Below, one piece after another: positions 7,920 to 18,600 of a stretch of 64,000 bases of DNA (positions within the stretch are counted from its first letter, which is position 1; the number at the start of each line of letters is the position of its first letter). The notes under the pieces were generated by a model. That model worked only from the letters and a program-made list of their open reading frames with translations. It was not told where the DNA came from and did not search any database. The DNA is from Pseudomonas oryzihabitans. Its GTDB lineage: Bacteria; Pseudomonadota; Gammaproteobacteria; Pseudomonadales; Pseudomonadaceae. Location: positions 5,174,001-5,238,000 of the forward strand of contig NZ_CP021645.1 of assembly GCF_006384975.1 (NCBI RefSeq). The letters are read 5' to 3'. The translations under genes were made by a program, and so were the position numbers.

Positions 7920-8621
7920 ATGCCTTTACAGCTGCCCCTGGGTATTCGTCTGCGTGACGACGCCACCTTCGTCAACTATTACCCGGGTGCCAATGCCGCG
8001 GCGCTTGGCTATGTCGAGCGCCTGTGCGACGCCGACGCCGGCTGGACGGAAAGTCTGATCTACCTCTGGGGCGGCGCGGGTGCCGGCCGCAGTCATCTCA
8101 TGCAGGCCGCCTGCCATCGCCTGGAAGAGCTGGGCGAGCGCGCCATCTATCTGCCCATGGGTGAGCTGGCCGACTATGGCGTGGAGCTGTTCGACAATCT
8201 CGAACAATGCGAGCTGGTCTGCCTCGACGATCTCGATGCCCTGGCCGGCCAGCGGCGCTGGGAAGAGGCACTCTTCCACCTGTTCAATCGCCTGCGCGAT
8301 GCCGGCAAGCGATTGCTCATCTCCAGTACGGCGTCGCCACGGCAACTGCCGGTGCAACTGGCCGACCTCAAGTCGCGCCTGACCCTGGCGCTGGTCTTCC
8401 AGTTGCGTCCGCTATCCGACGAAGACAAGTTGCGCGCCCTGCAACTGCGCGCCTCGCGTCGCGGGCTGCACCTGACCGAGGAAGTCGGTCGCTTCATCCT
8501 CTCGCGCAATACCCGCAGCATGGACGCCTTGTTCGACATGCTCGAACGCCTGGATCAGGCGTCGTTGCAGGCACAGCGCAAGCTCACCATTCCCTTCGTC
8601 AAGGAAATTATGGGCTGGTAG
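7920..8621 (+). CDS. hda: DnaA regulatory inactivator Hda
   Basis: Hda is a DnaA-like AAA+ protein that, with the beta clamp, stimulates hydrolysis of DnaA-ATP and prevents re-initiation of replication. The 233-aa product begins MPLQLPLGIRLRDDATF; QLPLG is the clamp-binding motif expected at the N-terminus. Walker A reads GAGAGRSH, with Arg in place of Lys as is usual in Hda, and Walker B is LVCLDDLDAL. An adjacent in-frame ATG at 7917 would add one Met. The frame remains open further upstream, but those codons lack family similarity. Its 3' end is 15 bp from the convergent wrbA gene. Confidence 0.92.
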   Translation: MPLQLPLGIRLRDDATFVNYYPGANAAALGYVERLCDADAGWTESLIYLWGGAGAGRSHLMQAACHRLEELGERAIYLPMGELADYGVELFDNLEQCELVCLDDLDALAGQRRWEEALFHLFNRLRDAGKRLLISSTASPRQLPVQLADLKSRLTLALVFQLRPLSDEDKLRALQLRASRRGLHLTEEVGRFILSRNTRSMDALFDMLERLDQASLQAQRKLTIPFVKEIMGW

Positions 8622-8636
8622 CCGCGCCGGTTGCCC

Positions 8637-9586
<950 letters not shown>

Positions 9587-9677
9587 GGGCTGATCCATAG
9601 AAGGTAAGATGCCCATTGTAGCGGGTTGGCGGGGAGCGTCGCGCCAGCCCTTGACCGTGCCTTTCGAGGAACCGCCA

Positions 9678-10931
9678 ATGTCGGCCCGCTTGCGTGAACT
9701 GCTGTCCTTCGTTCGCTATCTCGCCGAGCGCTTCATCGAGGACCGCGCGCCGAACAACGCCGCAGCCCTGACCTACACCACCCTGTTCGCCGTGGTCCCG
9801 GTGATGACCGTGACCTTCGCCATGCTCTCGGCGATTCCCGCCTTCCAGGGCACGGAGGTCCAGATCCAGGCCTTCATCTTCCGCAACTTCGTACCCTCCA
9901 CCGGAGCGACACTGGAGGAATACCTGCGCAACTTCATCGAGCAGGCGCGGCACCTGACCTGGCTCGGTGTCGCCCTGTTGGCGGTGACCTCGTTCTTCAT
10001 GCTGGTGACGGTGGAAAAGACCTTCAACGACATCTGGCGCGTGCGCATCCCGCGCCGTGGGGTATCCAGTTTCTTGCTCTACTGGGCGGTGCTCAGCCTG
10101 GGCCCGCTGCTACTGGGCGCCGGCTTCGCCATGAGCACCTACCTGGCCTCGGTGGCCCTGGTCTTCGGTTCCTACGGCATGTCGGGCGCCCAGGTCCTGC
10201 TCAAGGTCACGCCCCTGCTGTTCAGCATCGCCGCCTTCACCCTGATGTACGCCGCCGTGCCCAATACCCGGGTGCCCTTGCGTCACGCCCTGATCGGTGG
10301 CGCCTTGACGGGCGTACTGTTCGAGGCGGCCAAGAGTCTCTTCGGACTCTATGTCTTCTATTTCCCCGGCTACCAACTGATCTATGGTGCCTTCGCCACG
10401 GTGCCGCTGTTCCTGGTGTGGATCTACGTCTGCTGGCTAATCGTGCTGCTGGGCGCGGAGGTGGTCTGCAGCCTGTCCACCACCCATCACTGGCGACGAG
10501 CACCGCTGCCGGAATTCTTCGTCCTGCTCGCCGTGCTGCGGGCCTTCCTGGAGCGACAGCAGATTGGCTCCAGTCTGCATCTGGGCCGCCTGCACGACGC
10601 CGGTTGGAAACTGCCGGAACACGAGTGGCATGCGGTGCTGGCCTTTCTCCAGCAGGAGCGCCTGGTGTGCCAGAACGACAGCGGCCATTGGGTACTGTGC
10701 CGCGACCTGCATGGCTACGCCTTGCTGGATCTGCTGGACCGCGCGCCCTGGGCACCCCCGGCGCCAGACTGCTGGCCGGCGGCCGAACGCTTTCCCGGGG
10801 ATTGGTATCCGCTGCTGCAGGAGGCCTTCGTGCGCCTGCAGGCGGAACGTCGCGAGTTGCTGGGTGGCAGCGTGGCGCACTGGCTGCGGGTCGCGCCGCC
10901 ACTGGACGAAAGCGGAGCCGCGAGACGATGA
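9678..10931 (+). CDS. YihY/virulence factor BrkB family inner-membrane protein
   Basis: The 417-aa protein begins [19 protein letters not shown], with GAGGA upstream. The N-terminal ~290 residues hold about six membrane segments and the YihY/BrkB signature, [18 protein letters not shown] near residue 32 and later [18 protein letters not shown]. The C-terminal ~130 residues are soluble, which is typical of the longer proteobacterial form. The family was once misnamed ribonuclease BN; its real role is unresolved. The stop overlaps the acylphosphatase start by 4 bp (ATGA), so the two are co-translated. Confidence 0.9.
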   Translation: MSARLRELLSFVRYLAERFIEDRAPNNAAALTYTTLFAVVPVMTVTFAMLSAIPAFQGTEVQIQAFIFRNFVPSTGATLEEYLRNFIEQARHLTWLGVALLAVTSFFMLVTVEKTFNDIWRVRIPRRGVSSFLLYWAVLSLGPLLLGAGFAMSTYLASVALVFGSYGMSGAQVLLKVTPLLFSIAAFTLMYAAVPNTRVPLRHALIGGALTGVLFEAAKSLFGLYVFYFPGYQLIYGAFATVPLFLVWIYVCWLIVLLGAEVVCSLSTTHHWRRAPLPEFFVLLAVLRAFLERQQIGSSLHLGRLHDAGWKLPEHEWHAVLAFLQQERLVCQNDSGHWVLCRDLHGYALLDLLDRAPWAPPAPDCWPAAERFPGDWYPLLQEAFVRLQAERRELLGGSVAHWLRVAPPLDESGAARR

Positions 10932-11212
10932 CCACACTGGCGCGCCATGCCCTGATCAGCGGTCGGGTACAGGGTGTCTACTATCGCGAAAGTACCCGGC
11001 AAGAGGCGCAACGACTAGGCGTCACGGGCTGGGTGCGAAATCTGGCCGATGGCCGGGTGGAGTGCCATCTGGAAGGGTCGGCCGAGGCGCTGACCGAGCT
11101 GGAGAGCTGGCTCTGGCAGGGGCCTGCAGCAGCGCAGGTGACCGGAGTAGCGCTGGAAGAGGGCGCGCCGGAAGATTTCCCCGATTTCCAGGTCAGGCGT
11201 GCGAACGCCTGA
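10928..11212 (+). CDS. acyP: Acylphosphatase
   Basis: The 94-aa protein hydrolyses acyl phosphates to carboxylate and phosphate. The conserved phosphate-binding loop [10 protein letters not shown], with its Arg, lies near residues 12-21, and the catalytic Asn is in GWVRNLADG near residue 38. Length and fold fit the single-domain enzyme. It starts inside the stop codon of the YihY gene (ATGA), without its own strong ribosome site, pointing to translational coupling. Confidence 0.95.
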   Translation: MTTLARHALISGRVQGVYYRESTRQEAQRLGVTGWVRNLADGRVECHLEGSAEALTELESWLWQGPAAAQVTGVALEEGAPEDFPDFQVRRANA

Positions 11213-11229
11213 CCTGGATTCGGTAGCCC

Positions 11230-12936
11230 TTAACGAGCCTTGAGGAAGCTGACGATCTCGGCCAGGGCGATATTCTGGCTGTCGCTGTCGGTACGGCCCT
11301 TGTACTCGACCACGCCCTCGTTGAGGCCGCGCTCACCCACCACCAGGCGATGGGGGATGCCGATCAGCTCCATGTCGGCGAACTTCACGCCGGGGCTGGT
11401 CTTCTTGTCCCGGTCATCCAGCAGCACGTCGAAGCCTGCTGCCTTCAGTTCGCCATAGAGGCGATCCGTGGCTTCCTTGACCGCGGCATTTTCGTATTTC
11501 ATCGGTACCAGGGCGACCTGGAAGGGCGCCAGGGCGGCCGGCCAGCGAATACCGCGCTCGTCGTGGTTCTGCTCGATGGCGGCGGCTACCACACGGGATA
11601 CGCCGATGCCGTAGCAACCCATGGTCAGGGTGGTCGGCTTACCTTCTTCACCCAGCACCGACAGCTTCATGGCCTCGCTGTACTTGGTGCCCAGTTGGAA
11701 GATGTGGCCCACTTCGATGCCGCGCTTGATCACCAGGGTGCCCTTGCCATCCGGGCTCGGATCGCCGGCGACCACGTTGCGCAGGTCGGCGACCTGCGGC
11801 AGCGGCAGATCACGCTCCCAGTTGACGCCGAAGTAGTGCTTGTCTTCCTGGTTGGCGCCGATGCCGAAGTCGCTCATCAGGGCGACCGAGCGATCGACGA
11901 TGCAGGGAATCGGCAGGTTCATCGGGCCCAGGGAGCCGGGGCTCGCGCCGATGGCGGCACGGATCTCGGGCTCGGTGGCGAATACCAGGGGGCTCGCCAC
12001 CTCAGGCAGGTTGGCCGCCTTGATCTCGTTGAGTTCATGATCGCCGCGCACCACCAGGGCGACCAGCTTGCCTTCCTCGGCACCGCGGACCACCAGGGTC
12101 TTCACGGTCTTCTCGATGGCCAGGCCGAATTTTTCCACCAGATCGGCGATGGTCTTGGTCTCGGGGGTATCGACCAGACGCAGCTCCTCGGTAGCGGCGC
12201 CACGGGCGGTTTCCCGCGGCAGGGCCTCGGCCTTTTCGATGTTGGCCGCGTAGTCGGAGCTGTCGCTGAAGGCGATGTCATCCTCACCGGAACTGGCCAG
12301 CACGTGGAATTCGTGGGAGCCGCTGCCGCCGATGGAGCCATTGTCCGCTTGCACTGGACGGAAGTTCAGGCCCAGGCGGCTGAAGACGTTGCAGTACGCC
12401 TGGTACATGGCGTCGTAGGTTTCCTGCAGCGAAGCCTGGTTGAGGTGGAAGGAGTAGGCATCCTTCATCACGAACTCGCGACCGCGCATCAGGCCGAAGC
12501 GCGGACGGATCTCGTCGCGGAACTTGGTCTGGATCTGGTACAGGTTGATCGGTAACTGCTTGTAGCTGTTCAGCTCGTTGCGCATCAGATCGGTGATGAC
12601 TTCCTCGTGGGTCGGACCCACGCAGAAATCACGCTGGTGCCTATCCTTCAGGCGCAGCAGCTCGGGGCCGTATTGCTCCCAGCGACCGGACTCCTGCCAC
12701 AACTCGGCCGGCTGGATCGCCGGCATCAGCACTTCCAGGGCACCGGTGGCGTTCATTTCCTCGCGGACCACGGCTTCCACCTTGCGCAGCACGCGCAGGC
12801 CCAGCGGCAGCCAGGTATAGAGACCCGAGGCCAGCTTGCGGATCATGCCGGCGCGCAGCAGCAACTGGTGGCTGATCACCACGGCATCGGAAGGAGTTTC
12901 TTTGAGAGTGGACAGCAGGAAGTGACTGGTACGCAT
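11230..12936 (-). CDS. proS: Prolyl-tRNA synthetase (bacterial type with editing domain)
   Basis: The 568-aa class II synthetase starts [15 protein letters not shown]. Motif 1 lies in the first 75 residues, motif 2 near [17 protein letters not shown] and motif 3 near [11 protein letters not shown]. The editing (INS) domain occupies roughly residues 225-395, removing misacylated Ala-tRNA(Pro). An anticodon-binding domain ends the protein. The open frame extends upstream of 12936, but similarity starts at this ATG. It sits beside the OprD-family porin, the same neighbourhood as in P. aeruginosa. Confidence 0.97.
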   Translation of the reverse strand: MRTSHFLLSTLKETPSDAVVISHQLLLRAGMIRKLASGLYTWLPLGLRVLRKVEAVVREEMNATGALEVLMPAIQPAELWQESGRWEQYGPELLRLKDRHQRDFCVGPTHEEVITDLMRNELNSYKQLPINLYQIQTKFRDEIRPRFGLMRGREFVMKDAYSFHLNQASLQETYDAMYQAYCNVFSRLGLNFRPVQADNGSIGGSGSHEFHVLASSGEDDIAFSDSSDYAANIEKAEALPRETARGAATEELRLVDTPETKTIADLVEKFGLAIEKTVKTLVVRGAEEGKLVALVVRGDHELNEIKAANLPEVASPLVFATEPEIRAAIGASPGSLGPMNLPIPCIVDRSVALMSDFGIGANQEDKHYFGVNWERDLPLPQVADLRNVVAGDPSPDGKGTLVIKRGIEVGHIFQLGTKYSEAMKLSVLGEEGKPTTLTMGCYGIGVSRVVAAAIEQNHDERGIRWPAALAPFQVALVPMKYENAAVKEATDRLYGELKAAGFDVLLDDRDKKTSPGVKFADMELIGIPHRLVVGERGLNEGVVEYKGRTDSDSQNIALAEIVSFLKAR

Positions 12937-13021
12937 GGCTAGGCGGTCTGTCGGCATCGAGACGGGACCGGCATTGTACGGCGGGGTGGGGCAGGGCGTA
13001 CAGGGAGTCGGTCTAGGCCGG

Positions 13022-13054
13022 AAAAGCAACAGCCCGGCATTCGCCGGGCTGTTG
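13022..13054 (-). terminator. Rho-independent terminator of the oprD-family gene
   Basis: The arms CAACAGCCCGG and CCGGGCTGTTG form a perfect 11-bp stem at 13027-13054. On the minus strand GCTTTTCC follows. It lies 24 bp after the porin stop codon. Confidence 0.85.
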
Positions 13055-13077
13055 GATCGTACGAGAAGCGCTGTACC

Positions 13078-14430
13078 TTACAGGATGCTCAGCGGGTACT
13101 CGGTGATCAGGCGGAACTCGTTGATGGTGCCGCTACCACCAGTGCCGGTGCTGGCATCACCACGGTGCCAGGCCTGGCGAACGCGGAAGGACAGATCCTT
13201 GGCCGGACCACTTTGGATCTTGTACTTGACTTCGACGTCGGTCTCGCGCTCTTTGTCACCATCTTCGTAGAAGCCGGCGTAGGCGGTGTTGATGCTCGGG
13301 GCGTCAATGCCGGAACCGTAGATATAACGAGCCATGAAGCTCAGGCCAGGAACGCCCAGAGTAGCCATGTTCAGGTCGTAACGAGCCTGCCAGGATTTCT
13401 CGCCAGGTGCGTTGAAGTCGGACCACTGGACCGAGTTTGCCAGGAAGATACTGTCGCCACCACTACCGGTATTCGTGCCTTTTCCACCTGCTGCGACATA
13501 GTCGAACGGAGTGTCACCGTTGACCTTCTGATAGGCCAGGGTAAAGGTGTGGGCGTCGATGCTGTAAGCAGCGGCCAGCGAGAAGGCATTGTTGGTGAAG
13601 TCACCCAGCTTGGCGCTGCCTGCGTCCTTCGAGTAGTAGTAGTTCAGGTCGAAGGTCAGCGACTGGTTGGCGCTTAGCGGCTGAACATAATTCAAGTTGC
13701 CATAGTACTGATTCCACAGATCTTCCAGGCGACCGTAGTACAGCGACGCGCTCAGCTGATCGTTGAAATTGTACTTGCCACCCAGGTAGTCGCCGTAGCC
13801 GGCGGTATAGCCAGAGGCGTACGCTGCACCTAGGTTACCATCGTGGTAGGTGTCGGTACGGTCACGCGCAGCAGTGAAGTAGCCGGCTTCCAGGAACAGG
13901 TTCTTGACTTCTTCACTAGTCAGCATGAAGCCGGTAGCGGTCTGCGGAAACAGACGGCTGCCACCTACGGCGAAGACCGGAGAGGTGGGCTGCAAATTGC
14001 CGTACTTCAGTACGGTGTTGGAGACACGCATCTTAACGGCAGCGCCAGCGGTGGAGTATTCGTCTTTCTGGGAGCCGTTATTTTCGGTAGGCAGGTTGCC
14101 GCTGCCAGCATGACCTGCACCACCGTCAAGCTTCAAGCCCAGGTAACCGAATGCATCGACACCAACGCCGACGGTGCCTTGAGTAAAGCCAGACGCATAA
14201 TTCAGCAGAAAGCCTTGCGACCAGCTACGGGGATCGTGAGCTTGCTTGGCGCCCTGGGCGTTGCGCTCACGAACTGCGGTGCTGCGGTTGAAGTAGTAGT
14301 TACGGTTCAGCAGATTCAGCGTGCTGTCTTCAACGAAGCCCTTGGATTCGGACTGTTGATCGGCGAATGCCATTTGAGTGGTCCCTGCGGCTACTGCCAG
14401 GGCGATAACGCTCCACTTCATCGCTTGCAT
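13078..14430 (-). CDS. oprD: OprD-family outer-membrane porin
   Basis: The 450-aa product starts MQAMKWSVIALAVAAGTTQMAFA, a signal peptide with cleavage after AFA. AAGGAG lies 8 nt before the ATG. The mature start, DQQSESKGFVEDSTLNLLNRNYYFN, is the hallmark of the OprD family of 18-strand substrate-specific channels for basic amino acids and other small carboxylates. Alternating aromatic beta-strands continue to the end, EFRLITEYPLSIL. Position next to proS matches oprD of P. aeruginosa, but substrate within this large family cannot be read from sequence alone. Confidence 0.88.
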   Translation of the reverse strand: MQAMKWSVIALAVAAGTTQMAFADQQSESKGFVEDSTLNLLNRNYYFNRSTAVRERNAQGAKQAHDPRSWSQGFLLNYASGFTQGTVGVGVDAFGYLGLKLDGGAGHAGSGNLPTENNGSQKDEYSTAGAAVKMRVSNTVLKYGNLQPTSPVFAVGGSRLFPQTATGFMLTSEEVKNLFLEAGYFTAARDRTDTYHDGNLGAAYASGYTAGYGDYLGGKYNFNDQLSASLYYGRLEDLWNQYYGNLNYVQPLSANQSLTFDLNYYYSKDAGSAKLGDFTNNAFSLAAAYSIDAHTFTLAYQKVNGDTPFDYVAAGGKGTNTGSGGDSIFLANSVQWSDFNAPGEKSWQARYDLNMATLGVPGLSFMARYIYGSGIDAPSINTAYAGFYEDGDKERETDVEVKYKIQSGPAKDLSFRVRQAWHRGDASTGTGGSGTINEFRLITEYPLSIL

Positions 14431-14507
14431 CAGAAATGCTCCTTTGGGTTGAGGATCAGCCATCGTGTCAGCCGTGGCTGTTTGTTCTAATGGCGGCACA
14501 TATAGCA

Positions 14508-14522
14508 CCTCTCTTGGAGAGG
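14508..14522. repeat. Palindrome CCTCTC-TTG-GAGAGG in the oprD leader
   Basis: Perfect 6-bp arms with a 3-nt loop lie 78 bp upstream of the porin start. It could be a hairpin in the 5' untranslated RNA or an operator half-site pair. Confidence 0.45.
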
Positions 14523-14570
14523 CGATAGGTTTTATCAAAAAATTGCATCGAATCGACGAATTAGCCACTC

Positions 14571-14593
14571 CTCTTAAGAAACGTCCTTAAGAG
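14571..14593. repeat. Palindrome CTCTTAAG / CTTAAGAG in the oprD-HIT region
   Basis: Perfect 8-bp arms are separated by 7 nt, which is the geometry of a dimeric regulator site. It lies 141-163 bp upstream of the porin start. No specific regulator is assigned. Confidence 0.45.
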
Positions 14594-14804
14594 TTCCCGG
14601 CCTGATCGGTCTTTGCACGGAAATCGTCATAGCAAAAAGCGTGCACAAATCACCGCTTGCAACGCTGCGCCTTCTGCCATTCGCGTTCACCAAGTCGTAA
14701 GCAAGAGTTTTAGCAAGGGGTGTTGCACCTTTATGACACTGAAGGTTTCACTAACCAACAATTCTGCACAATTTTAGTGCGGGCTGGATTTGGCAGGAGA
14801 TGAG

Positions 14805-15221
14805 ATGTTCCAACTCGATTCACGACTGGTTGGCGATACCCTGGAAGTGGCGTCCTTGAGGCTCTGCCAGGTTTTGCTACTGAACGATCGCCGTTATGAC
14901 TGGCTGGTACTGGTGCCGCACAGAGAGGGTGTTACCGAGTTCCTCGACCTGGCACCGGATGATCAGCAACAACTGTGGCAAGAAGTGACACTTGTGGCTC
15001 AGGTGTTGCGTAACGCACAGCCGGGTTACAAATTGAATGTCGGGGCCTTGGGTAACGTCGTCAGACAATTGCATGTGCATCTGGTCCTGCGTTGCGAGGA
15101 AGACCCGGCGTGGCCAGGGCCTGTCTGGGGACATTCACCCCGTGAGCCCTATGCTGATGAAGCAGGACAAGAAGCGGTGGGTCGTTGGCGGGCCTTGCTC
15201 GAACGGGAGATGCAGGCATGA
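14805..15221 (+). CDS. HIT-family nucleotide-binding protein
   Basis: The 138-aa protein starts MFQLDSRLVGDTL behind a good AGGAG site. It carries the histidine triad as QLHVHLVLR near residue 91, which binds and hydrolyses nucleotide phosphoramidates or dinucleotides. The family motif NVGALGN precedes it. The triad reads HVHLVLR, so the third position is Arg rather than the usual His, which may weaken or change catalysis. The stop overlaps slyX by 4 bp. Confidence 0.88.
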   Translation: MFQLDSRLVGDTLEVASLRLCQVLLLNDRRYDWLVLVPHREGVTEFLDLAPDDQQQLWQEVTLVAQVLRNAQPGYKLNVGALGNVVRQLHVHLVLRCEEDPAWPGPVWGHSPREPYADEAGQEAVGRWRALLEREMQA

Positions 15222-15427
15222 CGCTCGAAGAACGTATCGCCGAACTCGAGATACGGCAGGCCTTTCAGGATGACACCATCCAGGCGCTCAATGACGTCAT
15301 CGTCGAGCAGCAGAAAGCCTTGGATCGCTATGCCGCCCAGATCCGGATACTGGCGGAGCGCCAGGCCGAATTGCAGACCGCGGGTGGTGGTGGTTCGCCG
15401 GATGAGGCACCGCCACCGCACTACTGA
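15218..15427 (+). CDS. slyX: SlyX family protein
   Basis: The 69-aa product begins MTLEERIAELEIRQAFQDD and is almost entirely a coiled coil up to residue ~52, followed by a Gly/Pro-rich tail ending PPPHY. This layout is the hallmark of SlyX, a small protein of unclear role. The ATG overlaps the HIT stop (ATGA), so it is translationally coupled to that gene. Confidence 0.9.
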   Translation: MTLEERIAELEIRQAFQDDTIQALNDVIVEQQKALDRYAAQIRILAERQAELQTAGGGGSPDEAPPPHY

Positions 15428-15619
15428 GACCCGGTCCGCAGCTGAATCTTGTTGTCGCCATGGCGTACGTGCGTGCTCGCCGTTGGCGGCTACTCTAGCG
15501 CTACTGCATTGTTGCACTTTTTTGGTGCAGTCCGGCCTCGTCCCCTGTGGAACTCGCTCCGGGAGAGGCCTGTCCTCTGCGGAGCGAAGCCCACAGCACC
15601 TTCAGGACGGAGTACGGTT

Positions 15620-18600
15620 ATGGCGTTTTTCACCGCTGCCAGCCAAGCGGATTTCCAACAACAACTCAAGAATGCCCTCGCGACCCATGTCGAAGGGACT
15701 ACCCTCGGCCAACTGGAGCTTTTCACTGCCCAGTTCTTCGGTATCGTCCCGCTGGAGGAACTGACCCAGCGCCGTCTTTCCGATCTGGTCGGTTGTGTGC
15801 TGTCGGCTTGGCGACTGCTGGATGTCTTCGAGCCCCAGGAGCCGCGGGTACAGGTGTTCAATCCGGATTACGAGCGGCATGGTTGGCAATCGAGCCACAC
15901 CGTGGTCGAGGTGCTGCATGCGGATTCGCCGTTCCTGGTGGATTCGGTGCGCATGGAACTCAATCGTCAGGGCTACAGCGTCCATACCCTACAAAACAGC
16001 GTGCTCAGCGTGCGACGGGACGCCGAGGGTCGCCTGGTCGAGTTGCTGCCCAAGGGGCAACACGGCGAGGGAGTCACGCGCGAGGCGCTGATGTTCCTCG
16101 AGATCGATCGCTGCGGGACCGCCACTGAGCTGCGCGCACTGGAGGCGGCGCTACGGGAGATCCTCGGCGAGGTAGAGCTGGCGGTGGGAGACTTCGCCGC
16201 CATGAAGGCCAAGGTCGCCGACGTGCTGGTCTGGCTGGACGAGCGTCCGGTGGGCGTCGAAGAGGGCGAGCTGGCTGAGGTCAAGGCCTTCCTCGACTGG
16301 CTGCGCAACGACCGATTCACCTTTCTCGGCTATGAAGAGTTCACCATTGAAGGGGAGGGCGAGACGGCGGTGCAACGCTATGCCGCCGACTCCCTGCTAG
16401 GCCTGTCGCGTCGTCTGCGTGGCCGTCCCGAGACCGCCGCGGTGAGCCTTTCCGGCGAGCCCTTGCGTTACCTGCGCGAGCCGGTGCTGCTGTCCTTCGC
16501 CAAGGCCGCCGATCCCAGTCGCGTGCACCGGCCGGCCTATCCCGATTTCGTTTCGCTGCGGGAAGTGGATGCCAGTGGCCGGGTGGTACGCGAGCATCGC
16601 TTCATGGGGCTCTATACCTCCAGTGTCTACAACGACAGCGTGCGCGAGATTCCCTACATCCGCCGCAAGGTCGACGAGGTACGGCGCCGCGCCGACTTCG
16701 ACAGCAGTGCCCACCTGGGCAAGGAGCTGGCCCAGGTTCTCGAAGGCCTGCCCCGGGACGATCTGTTCCAGACCCCGGTGGACGAGCTGTTCAGTACCGC
16801 CATGGCCATCGTGCAGATTCAGGAGCGCAGCAAGGTGCGCGTCTTCCTGCGCCGCGATCCCTATGGCCAGTTCTTCTATTGCCTGGCCTATGTGCCACGT
16901 GACATCTATTCCACCGAAGTTCGCCAGCGCATGCAGCAGATCCTCATGGATCGCCTGCATGGCACCGACTGCGAGTTCTGGACCTTCTTCTCCGAATCGG
17001 TGCTGGCCAGGGTGCAGTTCATCCTGCGCGTTGATCCGCTACAGCCACAGGACGCCGATCCGGCGCGTCTGGAGCAGGAGATGGTGCAGGCCTGCCGCAG
17101 CTGGAAGGATGACTTCGCCAGCCTGATGGTGGACAGCTTCGGCGAAGCCCAGGGCACCTCCATCCTGGCCGACTACCCGCTGGGCTTCCCGGCCGGTTAT
17201 CGCGAGCGCTTCGCCCCGCACCTGGCGGTGGTGGACATGCGCCATCTGCTGGCCCTGAGCGACGAGCGCAGCCTGGCCATGGGCTTTTACCAGCCGCTGA
17301 CCCAGACCGGCGACAACATCCTGCATTGCAAGCTCTACCACGCCGATACGCCCCTGGCGTTGTCGGATGTGCTGCCGATTCTGGAAAACCTCGGCTTGCG
17401 CGTGCTCGGTGAATTCCCCTACGAGCTGCGGCATCGCAACGGTCGCCGCTATTGGATCCATGATTTCGCCTTCACCACCGTGGCAGGTCTGGAGCTGGAT
17501 CTACAACAGCTCAACGACACCTTCCAGGACGCCTTCGTCCAGGTGGTGGAAGGCCAGGCGGAAAACGATAGCTTCAACCGCCTGGTGCTCACCGCCGGAT
17601 TGCCTTGGCGTGACGTGGCGGTGCTGCGTGCCTATGCCCGTTATCTGAAGCAGATTCGTATCGGCTTCGACATCGGTTACATCGCCGCCACCCTCAACGC
17701 CCACGTCGACATCGCCCGGGAACTGGTGCGGCTGTTCCGCATGAAGTTCTACCTGGCACGGCGCATGACCAGCGAAGACCTGGACGACAAGCAGCAGCGC
17801 CTGGAGCAGGCCATCCTCAGCGCGCTCGACGACGTCGCGGTGCTCAACGAGGACCGCATCCTGCGGCGCTACCTGGATCTGATCAAGGCGACCCTGAGGA
17901 CCAACGTCTTCCAGCCCGACGCCGCCGGCAAGGCCAAGGCCTACTTCAGCTTCAAGCTCGATCCCAAGGCCATTCCCGAGTTGCCGCGGCCAGTGCCGCG
18001 CTACGAGATCTTCGTCTACAGCCCGCGGGTGGAAGGGGTGCATCTGAGATTCGGCAACGTCGCCCGCGGTGGCCTGCGCTGGTCGGATCGCGAGGAAGAC
18101 TACCGCACCGAGGTGCTCGGCCTGGTCAAGGCGCAACAGGTGAAGAACTCGGTGATCGTGCCGGTGGGCGCCAAGGGTGGCTTCGTACCCCGCCGCCTGC
18201 CGACGGGCGGCTCGCGCGATGACATCCAGGCCGAGGCCATCGCTTGCTACCGCACCTTCATCAGCGGCCTGCTGGACATCACCGACAACCTGAAGGAGGG
18301 GGAGGTAGTACCGCCTGCCGCGGTGGTGCGCTACGACCATGACGATCCCTATCTGGTGGTGGCGGCCGACAAGGGCACCGCGACCTTTTCCGACATCGCC
18401 AACGGCATCGCGCGTGACTATGGCTTCTGGCTCGACGACGCCTTCGCGTCCGGTGGCTCGGCGGGTTACGACCACAAGAAGATGGGCATCACCTCCCGTG
18501 GCGCCTGGGTCAGCGTGCAGCGCCACTTCCGCGAGCGCGGTATCGATGTGCAGACCGATCCGGTGACGGTGCTGGGCATCGGCGACATGGCCGGCGACGT

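Larger units (their letters stand above)
14431..14804. other. Divergent regulatory region between the oprD-family gene and the HIT gene
   Basis: This 374-bp AT-richer gap holds no gene. It contains two perfect short palindromes, at 14508-14522 and 14571-14593, and must carry the divergent promoters of the porin and HIT-slyX genes. TTGCAC at 14723-14728 is a possible -35 for the HIT gene, without a convincing -10. Confidence 0.6.

Noticed and set aside
11350..12555. A 401-codon plus-strand open frame antisense to proS
   Set aside because: Shadow of the prolyl-tRNA synthetase gene; no domain.
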